A stretch of 64,000 nt of DNA from NCBI RefSeq assembly GCF_002899455.1, contig NZ_PPFB01000001.1:4873001-4937000 (forward strand), written 5' to 3'. Position 1 is the stretch's first letter; every line of letters starts with the position of its first letter. The DNA comes from Streptomyces sp. DH-12. Its GTDB lineage: Bacteria > Actinomycetota > Actinomycetes > Streptomycetales > Streptomycetaceae. Made by a program: the position numbers and the translations under genes. The notes beneath the pieces are model-generated. The model worked only from the letters and a program-made list of their open reading frames with translations, had not been told where the DNA came from and did not search any database. Below are positions 41,335 to 49,736 of this stretch, one piece after another.

Positions 41335-42573
41335 TCAGGGCGATTCCGGGGCGGGGACGCCGGCGCGCAGTTCGGGCGTGCTCGTGGCGACCCAGACCAC
41401 CGCGAACAGGCACAACAGCCCGCCCGTCACCAGGGCCGTCGCACCGGAGGTCGCGCCCGCCACCAGTCCCGCCCGCATGTTGCCGAGGTGCGGGCCGGCC
41501 TGTCCGACGATCTGCTCGGCGGCGGTGACCCGGCCCAGCAGGGCGTCGGGCGTACGGGTCTGCACGATCGTGGTGCGCGAGAGCACCGAGAGGGCGTCGG
41601 CCGCCCCGGCCAGGACCAGCAGGCCGAGGCCCGCCCAGGGGCTGCTCATCATGCCGAACGCGGCCAGCGCGGCCCCCCAGACGCCGGCGCCGCACAGCAT
41701 CACGAGGCCCGGACGGCCCAGGCGGGTCACCGTTCCGGACAGCGCCGACGCCGTCACCCCGCCGATCGCGATCGCCGACATGAACAGACCCAGTGTGCGC
41801 GGGTCGCCGCCGAACCGCTCCTCGTTGATCAGCGGGAAGAGGCTGGCCGGCATGGACAGCACGGTGGCGGCCAGGTCGGTGACCAGCGCGCCCCGCACCA
41901 CCCGGTGGCCGGCCAGGAAGCGCAGCCCGTCCAGCACGCCGTGCAGCCCCGCCCGGGACGGCTCCCCCTCGGGCGGCAGCGCGGGCAGACCGAACGCACC
42001 GTAGAAGGCGATGAGGAAGCTCAGCGCGTCCAGCAGGTAGCAGACGCCCAGGCCGAACCAGCCGAGCATCAGCCCCCCGAGGGCGGGGCCGATCAGCATC
42101 ATCGACTGGGCGGTGACCTGGTAGAGCGCCAGACCGGAAGCCACCTGCTCCTTGGGCAGCACCCGGGGCACGAACACGCCGGCCGCCGGACCGCCCACCG
42201 CCGCGCAGGCGGACTGGGCGGCCACCAGGGCCAGCACACCGGCCACCGGCACGTGTCCGGTGAATCCCTGCAGCGCCAGCAGCAGCGAGCACACCGCCTG
42301 GCCGACCGTCGCGGCCAGGTAGATCCGGCGCCGGTCGCCCCGGTCCACCCAGGCCCCGGCGAACAGGCCGAAGCACACGAGCGGCAGGGCCTGAGCGAGG
42401 CCCACCGCACCGCTCCAGGCCGCGCTGTGCGTCATCTCCCAGACCTGGTACATGACGGTGACCATGGTCATGAAGCTGCCGAGCACGGACACGGTCCGTC
42501 CGATCAGCAGACGTCGGAAGAGGGGGGAGGTACGCAGCGGACGCACGTCGATGAACGCGCGGGACACACTCAC
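41335..42573 (-). CDS. MFS transporter (EntS/MFS_3-like exporter)
   Basis: A 412-residue major facilitator with about 12 transmembrane segments. The N-half motif is FAGAWVDRGDRRRIYLAATVGQ, a form of the MFS motif A (G-x-x-x-D-R-x-x-R-R). An interdomain loop near 200 carries PALPPEGEPSRAGLHGVLDGLRF. It belongs to the EntS-like group that includes siderophore and macrolide exporters. It stands alone in the leftward direction; no biosynthetic partner is near, so the substrate is unknown. The start is GTG at 42571-42573. Confidence 0.88.
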   Translation of the reverse strand: MSVSRAFIDVRPLRTSPLFRRLLIGRTVSVLGSFMTMVTVMYQVWEMTHSAAWSGAVGLAQALPLVCFGLFAGAWVDRGDRRRIYLAATVGQAVCSLLLALQGFTGHVPVAGVLALVAAQSACAAVGGPAAGVFVPRVLPKEQVASGLALYQVTAQSMMLIGPALGGLMLGWFGLGVCYLLDALSFLIAFYGAFGLPALPPEGEPSRAGLHGVLDGLRFLAGHRVVRGALVTDLAATVLSMPASLFPLINEERFGGDPRTLGLFMSAIAIGGVTASALSGTVTRLGRPGLVMLCGAGVWGAALAAFGMMSSPWAGLGLLVLAGAADALSVLSRTTIVQTRTPDALLGRVTAAEQIVGQAGPHLGNMRAGLVAGATSGATALVTGGLLCLFAVVWVATSTPELRAGVPAPESP

Positions 42574-42701
42574 GAGGGCATGACAGGGCGGCGGCGGACA
42601 GGCTGAGGCACGGCGGGGACGTTATCCGCCCGCCCACGGCCCGGGCCAGTCGTTTTCCCCGCCGCCCGGCCGGCACGCCGGCGCCGGGCCGCCCGAGGCC
42701 G

Positions 42702-43502
42702 TCAGGCCGATTCGTTCAGCAGCCGCGACAGGTGCTCGCGGCCGGGGGTGAGGAGCCCGGGCAGGGGCGCCGCGTCGGCGTACCACCGCTGCTCGTACTC
42801 CCAGCACAGCCACCCGTCCCACTCGTGCCGCGACAGCACCTCGACCACGTCGGCCAGCGGCAGCACCCCCGCCCCCAGCGCGACCGGCGCCGGGTCCTCC
42901 GCGGAGGCGATGTCCTTCACCTGGACGTACCCCAGGTGCGGCGACAGCGCGGCGAAGCTGTCCACCGGCTGCTCACCGCCGAGCCACGTGTGCATCACGT
43001 CCCAGAGGGCGCCCACGTGCCGGTGTCCGACCAGCCCCAGCACCCGCATCGCGTCCGCACCGGTGCGGTGGGAGTCGTGCGTCTCCAGCAGGATCCGTAC
43101 GCCCCGGTCGGCCGCGTACCGCGCGGCCGTGCCCAGCCGCCGCGCGGCCGTCGCGTCCGCCTCCTCCGCGCCCTGCTCGTCCCCGCCGCCGGGGAGGACC
43201 CGTACGAACGGGGCGCCGATGTCCCCGGCGAGATCGACCAGCGCGCGGACCTCGGCGAGGACCGGCCCGTCGTCACCGGGCGCGGCGACCCGGGCGTACC
43301 CGGCCACCCCCAGGACGTCGAGCCCGGCCGCCTCGAACCCGGCGGCCACGTCCGCCCGCTGCTCCGCGGTGAGACCCGGGTGGACGGGCTCCTCGGGGTG
43401 GGCGCGCAGCTCGACGCCGTGATAGCCGTGCGCGGTCGCCAGGGCCGTCACCTCGGAGAGAGGGAGGCCGGGGACGCCGAGGGTGGAGAACGCCAGTTTC
43501 AT
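42702..43502 (-). CDS. Sugar phosphate isomerase/epimerase-like TIM barrel 1
   Basis: A 266-residue AP-endonuclease-2-type TIM barrel (xylose isomerase-like). Metal-site candidates are Glu and Asp in LLETHDSHRTGADA, Asp and His in GALWDVMHTWLGG, and Glu in WLCWEYEQRW. The ATG at 43500-43502 starts LAFSTLGVPGLPLSEV. It follows the LacI gene by 156 bp in the same direction and likely belongs to the same sugar regulon as the divergent dehydrogenase cluster. Such proteins isomerise sugars or cleave 3-keto-glycosides; substrate unknown. Confidence 0.85.
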   Translation of the reverse strand: MKLAFSTLGVPGLPLSEVTALATAHGYHGVELRAHPEEPVHPGLTAEQRADVAAGFEAAGLDVLGVAGYARVAAPGDDGPVLAEVRALVDLAGDIGAPFVRVLPGGGDEQGAEEADATAARRLGTAARYAADRGVRILLETHDSHRTGADAMRVLGLVGHRHVGALWDVMHTWLGGEQPVDSFAALSPHLGYVQVKDIASAEDPAPVALGAGVLPLADVVEVLSRHEWDGWLCWEYEQRWYADAAPLPGLLTPGREHLSRLLNESA

Positions 43503-43605
43503 GGATACGGGACTACCCCCGACCGGCGCGGGCGATTCCTCCCTCACTCCGGTGCCGCACAGAGGCTCCTCGGCGGATCGCCGGGCGCGGCCCGGCGGGG
43601 GCCGG

Positions 43606-43634
43606 TCGCGCAGTTCCCGCGCCCGTGCGGGAGG
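43606..43634. repeat. Dispersed intergenic repeat, class 2, copy B
   Basis: TCGCGCAGTTCCCGCGCCCG followed by TGCGGGAGG corresponds to the block at 5566-5594 and folds into a CCCGC/GCGGG hairpin. It sits just after the LacI gene's 3' end, consistent with terminator-like use. Confidence 0.45.
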
Positions 43635-43658
43635 CGGCCGCCGGCCCCTCGGCAAGGC

Positions 43659-44705
43659 TCAGCCCCGCGGCCCCGCCGTGGACCCACGCACCGTCAACTC
43701 CCCCCGCACCGAAGCGATCCCCCCGGCCGGCGCCTCCTCCCGCCCCATCGCGATCCGCCCCGCCCGCGCTCCCGCCTCCGCGAGGGGCAGCCGGACCGTC
43801 GTCAGCGCGGGCACCGCGTCGATGCTGAACGGCAGGTCGTCGAAGCCGGCCACCGACACGTCGTCCGGGATGCGCAGCCCCGACTCCCGCAGCGCCGCGC
43901 ACGCGCCCAGCGCGACGGAGTCGTTCGCCGCGACCACGGCGGTCAGCGACGGGTCGCGGCGCAGGAGTTCGAGCGTGGCCTCGTAGCCGGACCGCCGGTC
44001 GTAGCGTCCGTGCACGGTCCACCGCGGGTCCTCCTCGATGCCGTGCGCGGCCAGTGCGGCCCGGTGGCCCTCCAGGCGGTGCCGGGTCGTGGTGCGCTCC
44101 TCGGGGCCCGCGATGTAGCCGAGCCGCCGGTGCCCGAGCCCGATCAGGTGCTCGGTGAGTTCCTGCCCGCCGCCCCGGTTGTCGAAGGTCAGCGCGATCG
44201 CCCCGGTCTCCGGCGCCTGCGGCCGCCCGCACAGCACCACCCGCGTCCCGGCGTCCGCCAGCTTCCGCAGCTTGGCGTCCATCGCCGCCTTGTGCTGCGC
44301 GTCCTCGATCGCCCCGCCGGTCAGCACCACCGCCGCGGCCCGCTGCCGCTGGAGCAGCGTGAGGTAGGTCAGTTCGCGCTCGGGCGATCCCCCCGTGTTG
44401 CACACCACGGCGAGTCTCTCCCCGCCCGCGCGCCCGCCGGGACCGCCGATCTCCGACTGGATCGCGCTCGCCATGATCCCGAAGAACGGGTCCGCGATGT
44501 CGTTCACCAGGATGCCGACCAGGTCGGAGGTGGCGGCGGCGAGGGCGCTGGCGGGGCCGTTGAGGACGTAGTCGAGTTCGTCGACGGCCTTGAGCACCCG
44601 CTCGCGGGTGGACGCGGCCACGGGATAGTTCCCGTTGAGCACACGCGACACCGTCGCGGGGGAGACCTGCGCCCGCGCCGCCACGTCCGCCAGGGTCACC
44701 GTCAT
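43659..44705 (-). CDS. LacI-family regulator of the DUF993 sugar cluster
   Basis: A 348-residue LacI/GalR repressor. The HTH and hinge are at residues 1-60 (TLADVAARAQVSPATVSRVLNG). The periplasmic-binding-like effector domain follows, with typical GDY-like GGGQELTEHLIGLGHRRLGYIAG and SVAGFDDLPFS motifs. The ATG at 44703-44705 is divergent from the dehydrogenase gene. A LacI-type operator (GAAAGCGCTTGC) lies in the shared 305-bp gap. It is the likely repressor of both flanking transcripts. Confidence 0.92.
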   Translation of the reverse strand: MTVTLADVAARAQVSPATVSRVLNGNYPVAASTRERVLKAVDELDYVLNGPASALAAATSDLVGILVNDIADPFFGIMASAIQSEIGGPGGRAGGERLAVVCNTGGSPERELTYLTLLQRQRAAAVVLTGGAIEDAQHKAAMDAKLRKLADAGTRVVLCGRPQAPETGAIALTFDNRGGGQELTEHLIGLGHRRLGYIAGPEERTTTRHRLEGHRAALAAHGIEEDPRWTVHGRYDRRSGYEATLELLRRDPSLTAVVAANDSVALGACAALRESGLRIPDDVSVAGFDDLPFSIDAVPALTTVRLPLAEAGARAGRIAMGREEAPAGGIASVRGELTVRGSTAGPRG

Positions 44706-45010
44706 GTCTCGTCCTCCGCCTCGCCGCCGTGCCGTCCGCCCGCCGTGCCGTCCGCCCGTGCCGTACGCGTCGTGCCCGCCCACGCCCGCACCGGGGGTTC
44801 CGAGCAGACCCTACGGCCAACGGCCCGGTTGTCCGCCCCCTCGAACAAGTCGGGGTCGGCAGTGGTCTTGTCCACACCGCGGTCCAGAGGCTAGCTTCTG
44901 TCTGTATAGAAAGCGCTTGCTGTCGCGCCCACCAGTCCCGCCGCTCCTCCGGAAGCGCGTGGGACGCGTGCGGCGTACGCGGCGCGCGGACCGCGTACGA
45001 AGGGAACGAC
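44706..45010. other. Divergent control region of the DUF993 cluster
   Basis: A 305-bp gap between the LacI gene and the dehydrogenase. Towards the dehydrogenase it holds a TTGTCC element near 44868, a TGTATAG -10-like element and the LacI-type operator at 44909-44920. No gene is seen in it. Confidence 0.5.
44909..44920. promoter_or_regulatory. LacI-type operator of the DUF993 cluster
   Basis: GAAAGCGCTTGC has the AAGCGCTT core of LacI/CcpA-type operators, with one arm imperfect (GAAAGCGCTTTC would be perfect). It lies directly after a TGTATA -10-like hexamer, so a bound repressor would block the promoter of the dehydrogenase operon. Confidence 0.65.
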
Positions 45011-46162
45011 GTGACACGCAAGACGGTGCGTATCGCCATGAACGGTGTGACCGGGCGCATGGGCTACCGCCAGCACCTCGTCCGCTCCATCCTGGCCCTG
45101 CGCGAGCAGGGCGGCCTCGACCTCGGCGACGGCACCGTGCTGTGGCCCGAACCGGTGCTGGTCGGCCGCCGCGAGCACGCGCTGCGGGCGCTGGCCGAGC
45201 GCCACGGACTCGAACACCTCTCCACCGACCTGGACGCGGTCCTCGCCGACGACAGCGTGGACATCTACTTCGACGCCCAGGTGACCTCCGCCCGCGAGGA
45301 GGCGATCAGGAAGGCGATCGCCGCCGGCAAGCACGTCTACACCGAGAAGCCCACCGCCACCGGCCTCGACGGCGCCCTGGAGCTGGCCCGCCTGGCGAAC
45401 GCCGCCGGGATCAAGCACGGCGTCGTCCAGGACAAGCTGTTCCTGCCGGGCCTGCTCAAGCTCAAGCGCCTCATCGACGGCGGTTTCTTCGGCCGTGTCC
45501 TGTCCGTGCGCGGCGAGTTCGGCTACTGGGTGTTCGAGGGCGACTGGCAGGAGGCGCAGCGCCCCTCCTGGAACTACCGCGCCGAGGACGGCGGCGGCAT
45601 CGTCGTCGACATGTTCCCGCACTGGGAGTACGTGCTGCACGAGCTGTTCGGCCGCGTACGCTCCGTGCAGGCGCTCACCGCCACCCACATCCCGCAGCGC
45701 TGGGACGAGAACGGCAAGCCCTACGACGCCACCGCCGACGACGCCGCCTACGGCGTCTTCGAGCTCGACGGCGGCGTGATCGCGCAGATCAACTCCTCCT
45801 GGGCGGTCCGCGTCCACCGCGACGAGCTGGTCGAGTTCCAGGTGGACGGCACCGAGGGCTCCGCCGTCGCCGGCCTGCGCACGTGCCGCGTCCAGCACCG
45901 CTCCGCCACCCCCAAGCCGGTCTGGAACCCGGACATCCCCGCCACCGAGGCGTTCCGCGACCAGTGGCAGGAGGTGCCGGACAACGGCGAGTTCGACAAC
46001 GGCTTCAAGGCCCAGTGGGAGCTGTTCCTCAAGCACGTCCACGCCGACGCCCCCTACCACTGGGACCTGCTGGCCGGCGCCCGCGGCGTCCAGCTCGCCG
46101 AACTCGGCCTGCGGTCCTCCGCCGAGGGCCGCCGCCTCGACGTGCCGGAGATCGTCCTGTGA
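45011..46162 (+). CDS. Gfo/Idh/MocA-family dehydrogenase
   Basis: A 383-residue NAD(P)-dependent oxidoreductase. The N-terminal Rossmann fold begins RIAMNGVTGRMGYRQH. The catalytic lysine is in HVYTEKPTATG (the EKP motif), and the second-domain block GGGIVVDMFPHWEYVLHELFG supplies the Asp/His pair. GTG at 45011 follows AAGGGA. Its stop overlaps the next start (GTGA). It should oxidise a hydroxyl of a sugar, cyclitol or glycoside to a keto group; the clustering with two TIM-barrel isomerases suggests a 3-keto-sugar or inositol-like substrate. Confidence 0.9.
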   Translation: MTRKTVRIAMNGVTGRMGYRQHLVRSILALREQGGLDLGDGTVLWPEPVLVGRREHALRALAERHGLEHLSTDLDAVLADDSVDIYFDAQVTSAREEAIRKAIAAGKHVYTEKPTATGLDGALELARLANAAGIKHGVVQDKLFLPGLLKLKRLIDGGFFGRVLSVRGEFGYWVFEGDWQEAQRPSWNYRAEDGGGIVVDMFPHWEYVLHELFGRVRSVQALTATHIPQRWDENGKPYDATADDAAYGVFELDGGVIAQINSSWAVRVHRDELVEFQVDGTEGSAVAGLRTCRVQHRSATPKPVWNPDIPATEAFRDQWQEVPDNGEFDNGFKAQWELFLKHVHADAPYHWDLLAGARGVQLAELGLRSSAEGRRLDVPEIVL

Positions 46163-47313
46163 CCCTGCACCTGCCCGACGCACACGGCGCCCTGCGCGTC
46201 CACGAACCCCGCACCGAGCCCCTCGCCCTCACCCCCGGCGCCCCCCTCACCTCCCGTACGGTCTTCTCCGCCGCGCACGTCGTCGCCGACCCGTACGCCG
46301 ACACCACCCCCGACTCGCCCGCCGCCGTCGACTGGGACGCCACGCTCGCCTTCCGCCGCCACCTGTGGGCGCACGGGCTGGGCGTCGCCGAGGCGATGGA
46401 CACCGCGCAGCGCGGCATGGGGCTGGACTGGGCGGGCGCGGCCGAGCTGATCCGCCGGTCCGCCGCCGAGGCGAAGGCGGCCGGCGGCCGCATCGCCTGC
46501 GGCGTCGGCACCGACCAGCTCACCGGCCCGGCGACCCTCCCCGAGGTCCGCGCGGCGTACGAGGAACAGCTCGCCGTCGTCGAGGAATCGGGCGCGCAGG
46601 CCGTCCTCATGGCGTCCCGCGCCCTCGCCGCCACCGCCCAGGGCCCCGAGGACTACCTGGAGGTCTACGGCCACCTCCTCCGCCAGGCCGCGGAACCGGT
46701 CGTCCTCCACTGGCTGGGCCCCATGTTCGACCCGGCGCTGGAGGGCTACTGGGGCTCCGCAGACCTGGACACGGCGACGGACACCTTCCTCGACGTCATC
46801 GCCGCCCACCCCGACAAGGTCGACGGCATCAAGGTCTCCCTGCTGGACGCGCAGCGCGAGATCGACCTGCGCCGCCGCCTGCCGAAGGGCGTGCGCTGCT
46901 ACACCGGCGACGACTTCCACTACCCGGAACTCATCGCGGGCGACGACCAGGGCTTCAGCCACGCCCTGCTCGGCATCTTCGACCCGCTCGGCCCGCTGGC
47001 CGCGGAGGCGGTCCGCGTCCTCGACACCGGCGACACGGACGGCTTCCGCGCCCTCCTCGACCCGACCGTCGACCTGTCCCGCCACCTCTTCCAGGCGCCC
47101 ACCCGCTTCTACAAGACGGGTGTGGTGTTCCTGGCCTGGCTGGCCGGCCACCAGTCGCACTTCACGATGGTCGGCGGCCTCCAGTCCGCCCGCTCCCTGC
47201 CCCACCTCGCCCGCGCCTACGAACTCGCCGACCGCCTCGGCCTGTTCCCCGACCCCGGGCTGGCCGAGGACCGGATGAGGACCCTGCTGCGCCTGTACGG
47301 GGTGACGCCGTGA
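46159..47313 (+). CDS. DUF993 protein, dihydrodipicolinate-synthase-like lyase
   Basis: A 384-residue protein of the DUF993 family, a distant relative of the DHDPS/NAL class I aldolases. The Schiff-base lysine is recognisable as K225 in KVDGIKVSLLD, and the following YTGDDFHYPEL corresponds to the SGDD block of DHDPS enzymes. It should therefore cleave or condense a keto acid or keto sugar through an imine. GTGA overlaps at both ends couple it to the dehydrogenase before it and the isomerase after it. The actual substrate is, to my knowledge, not established. Confidence 0.88.
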   Translation: MTLHLPDAHGALRVHEPRTEPLALTPGAPLTSRTVFSAAHVVADPYADTTPDSPAAVDWDATLAFRRHLWAHGLGVAEAMDTAQRGMGLDWAGAAELIRRSAAEAKAAGGRIACGVGTDQLTGPATLPEVRAAYEEQLAVVEESGAQAVLMASRALAATAQGPEDYLEVYGHLLRQAAEPVVLHWLGPMFDPALEGYWGSADLDTATDTFLDVIAAHPDKVDGIKVSLLDAQREIDLRRRLPKGVRCYTGDDFHYPELIAGDDQGFSHALLGIFDPLGPLAAEAVRVLDTGDTDGFRALLDPTVDLSRHLFQAPTRFYKTGVVFLAWLAGHQSHFTMVGGLQSARSLPHLARAYELADRLGLFPDPGLAEDRMRTLLRLYGVTP

Positions 47314-48143
47314 GCGACCTGACCCGCTTCAGCATCAACCAGATGACCGTCAAGCAGCTCACGCTCCCCGAACTGGTCGCCGCCTGCCGCGACCTGGGCG
47401 TCCCGGCGGTCGGCCTGTGGCGCGAACCGGTCCAGGAGTACGGCGTGGAGGCGGCCGCCGAGCTCGTACGGGACGCGGGCCTGGCGGTGACGACGCTGTG
47501 CCGGGGCGGCTTCCTCACCGCGACCGACCCGGACGAGCGGGCGGCGGCCCTCGCCGACAACCGCCGCGCCGTCGACGAGGCGGCCACGCTCGGCACGGAC
47601 ACCCTGGTCCTGGTCTCGGGCGGCCTCCCGCCCGGCTCGAAGGACCTGCGGGCGGCCCGCGAACGCATCGGGGACGCGCTGACGGAACTGGCCCCGTACG
47701 CCGAGGACCACGGGGTGAAGCTGGCGATCGAGCCGCTGCACCCCATGTTCGCGTCGGACCGCTGCGTGGTCTCCACGCTCACGCAGGCCCTGGACCTGGC
47801 CGAACGCTTCCCGGCCCACCAGGTCGGCGTCGCCGTGGATACGTACCACATCTGGTGGGACGACACGGCCCCCGAGGCCGTCGCCCGCGCCGGCGCCCAG
47901 CACCGCATCCACACCTTCCAGCTCGCCGACTGGATCACCCCGCTCCCCGAGGGCGTCCTCAACGGCCGCGGCCAGATCGGCGACGGAGCGATCGACATGC
48001 GCGCGTGGCAGCGCCGCGTGGAGGCGGCGGGCTACACCGGCCCCATCGAGGTCGAACTCTTCAACGAGGAGCTGTGGGCGAGGGACGGCCGCGAACTCCT
48101 GGCGGAGACGGCCCGGCGGTGGGCGGAGAAGGTGGAGGTGTGA
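47310..48143 (+). CDS. Sugar phosphate isomerase/epimerase-like TIM barrel 2
   Basis: A 277-residue xylose isomerase-like TIM barrel. The four metal ligands can be read: Glu in AIEPLHPMF, Asp/His in VAVDTYHIWWD, His in RIHTFQLADW and Glu in EVELFNEELW. The GTG start overlaps the DUF993 gene's TGA (GTGA). It closes the three-gene rightward operon. Together with the first TIM barrel at 42702 it gives the cluster two related isomerases, which probably act on successive or alternative intermediates. Confidence 0.87.
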   Translation: MSDLTRFSINQMTVKQLTLPELVAACRDLGVPAVGLWREPVQEYGVEAAAELVRDAGLAVTTLCRGGFLTATDPDERAAALADNRRAVDEAATLGTDTLVLVSGGLPPGSKDLRAARERIGDALTELAPYAEDHGVKLAIEPLHPMFASDRCVVSTLTQALDLAERFPAHQVGVAVDTYHIWWDDTAPEAVARAGAQHRIHTFQLADWITPLPEGVLNGRGQIGDGAIDMRAWQRRVEAAGYTGPIEVELFNEELWARDGRELLAETARRWAEKVEV

Positions 48144-48291
48144 ACCGGCCTCGCCGGATGTCCTCGGGCAGGTGAAAAAAATTTCGCGGGGCCGTACAAC
48201 CCTCCCCCCACCCCGCCCGTCTACATACCGTCAGGACTTCCGGGTGGGGACCCGGGGGGGATTTCAGGGAGGTCCTGGCGGGGGAGGGAAG

Positions 48292-48323
48292 CGAGGGGCC
48301 CGGTCGACGGACCGGGCCCCTCG
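48292..48323. terminator. Bidirectional terminator between the DUF993 cluster and the rbs operon
   Basis: A 14-bp perfect stem (48292-48305 and 48310-48323) with a GACG loop lies between the convergent isomerase and rbsD genes. Confidence 0.8.
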
Positions 48324-48354
48324 AAGTTCGTGCGGACGCCCGTCAGGGGGCGGC

Positions 48355-48744
48355 TCAGAAGAACACCCCGCACCGCAGCAGCACGTTCGCGTACGGGCTC
48401 GCCTCGCCCGTGCGGACCACCAGCCGCGCCCCGGACGTCAGTTCCTTCAGCCGCTCGTGCGGGACGTACGCCAGCTCCGGGAAGTGACCGGCCAGCAGCG
48501 CCGCCGCCGCCGGGTTCGCGTCCCGCACCTCCTCCGCCGCCGTCGCGCCCTCGACGGCCAGCTCGCCGAGCAGTCCCTCCAGCACCTCGGCGAAGGAGGG
48601 CACCCCGGCCCGGAAGGCCAGGTCCACCACGCGCGGCCCGGCCGGTATCGGCATCCCCGCGTCGCACACCAGCACCCCGTCGGTGTGGCCGAGTTCGGCG
48701 AGGGCGCCGGAGAGGTGCCGGTTCAGGATCCCGTGCTTCTTCAC
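48355..48744 (-). CDS. rbsD: D-ribose pyranase
   Basis: RbsD interconverts the pyran and furan forms of ribose so that ribokinase has its substrate. The 129-residue protein has the family N-terminus MKKHGILNRHLSGALAELGH with the catalytic His, the VCDAGMPIP block and the late AYVPHERLKEL region. GTG at 48742-48744 overlaps the rbsK stop (GTGA). It is last in the leftward ribose operon. Confidence 0.93.
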   Translation of the reverse strand: MKKHGILNRHLSGALAELGHTDGVLVCDAGMPIPAGPRVVDLAFRAGVPSFAEVLEGLLGELAVEGATAAEEVRDANPAAAALLAGHFPELAYVPHERLKELTSGARLVVRTGEASPYANVLLRCGVFF

Positions 48745-49646
48745 AGCGCCGCGACCTCCGCCGCCGTCGGGAAGGACACCTGCGCACCCTCCTTGGTGAC
48801 CGTCGCCGCGCCCACCCGGGCCGCGTAGGCGGCGGCCTCGGCGAGCGGCTCGCCCGTGCCCAGCCGCCACGCCAGCGCCGCGGTGAACGCGTCGCCCGCG
48901 CCCGTGGTGTCCACGGCCTCCACCGTCACCGACGCGACCCGCGCGACCCCCGCCGAGGAGGCGACCAGCGCCCCCTCGCCGCCCAGCGTCACCACCACCG
49001 AGCGCGGGCCCTTCGCCAGCAGCAGCCGCGCCCAGTCCTCGGGTTCGTCGCTCACCCCGGCGCTGTCGCCGAGGATCACCTTCGCCTCGTGCTCGTTGAC
49101 GATCAGCGGGTCGCAGGCCGCCAGCACCTCCGACGGCAGCGGCCGCGGGGGCGACGGGTTGAGGACGAAGCGGCTGTCCGGCGACAGGCTCCGCACCACC
49201 TCCACCACCGTCTCCAGCGGGATCTCCAGCTGCGTCGACACCACCCGCGAGGCGTGGAAGAGGCTCGCGGCGGCCCGTACGTCCGCCGGGGTCAGCCGGC
49301 CGTTCGCGCCCGGCGAGACGACGATGCTGTTGTCGCCCGACGGGTCCACCGTGATCAGCGCGACGCCGGTCGGCGCACCGCCCACCAGCACGCCCACCGT
49401 GTCGGCCCCGGCCTCGCGCAGCGAGTCCAGCAGCAGCCGGCCGTGCTCGTCGTCCCCGACCCGCGCCAGCAGGGCGGTGCGCGCGCCGAGCCGTGCGGCG
49501 GCGACCGCCTGGTTCGCGCCCTTGCCGCCCGGGTGCACGGCCAGGTCGGAACCGAGCACCGTCTCCCCGGCGCCCGGCCGGCGCTCCACCCCGATCACCA
49601 GGTCGGCGTTGGCCGAACCGACGACCAGGAGGTCGTAGTCGTACAT
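48741..49646 (-). CDS. rbsK: Ribokinase
   Basis: A 301-residue PfkB-family kinase that makes ribose-5-phosphate. Substrate-binding SANADLVIGV and PGGKGANQAVAAARLGA are at the N-terminus. The catalytic anion hole DTTGAGDAFTAALAWRLGTG is at about 235-255, with Asp as base. It starts 91 bp after rbsCB; a strong hairpin lies in this gap, so its expression may be lower than that of the transporter. It overlaps rbsD as GTGA. Confidence 0.95.
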   Translation of the reverse strand: MYDYDLLVVGSANADLVIGVERRPGAGETVLGSDLAVHPGGKGANQAVAAARLGARTALLARVGDDEHGRLLLDSLREAGADTVGVLVGGAPTGVALITVDPSGDNSIVVSPGANGRLTPADVRAAASLFHASRVVSTQLEIPLETVVEVVRSLSPDSRFVLNPSPPRPLPSEVLAACDPLIVNEHEAKVILGDSAGVSDEPEDWARLLLAKGPRSVVVTLGGEGALVASSAGVARVASVTVEAVDTTGAGDAFTAALAWRLGTGEPLAEAAAYAARVGAATVTKEGAQVSFPTAAEVAAL

Positions 49647-49671
49647 GAATTCGCTCCCGATCCGCTGAGGA

Positions 49672-49700
49672 GGGCGGGCGGTCGAGGTGACCGCCCGCCC
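49672..49700. terminator. Hairpin within the rbs operon (rbsCB-rbsK gap)
   Basis: A perfect 12-bp GC stem (49672-49683 and 49689-49700) with a GAGGT loop follows the rbsCB stop by 36 bases and precedes rbsK. It could be a partial terminator or an mRNA-stabilising stem. Confidence 0.6.
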
Positions 49701-49736
49701 GTGAGCCCCTGTGCCTCTGTGCCCCTGTGTCCGGTG

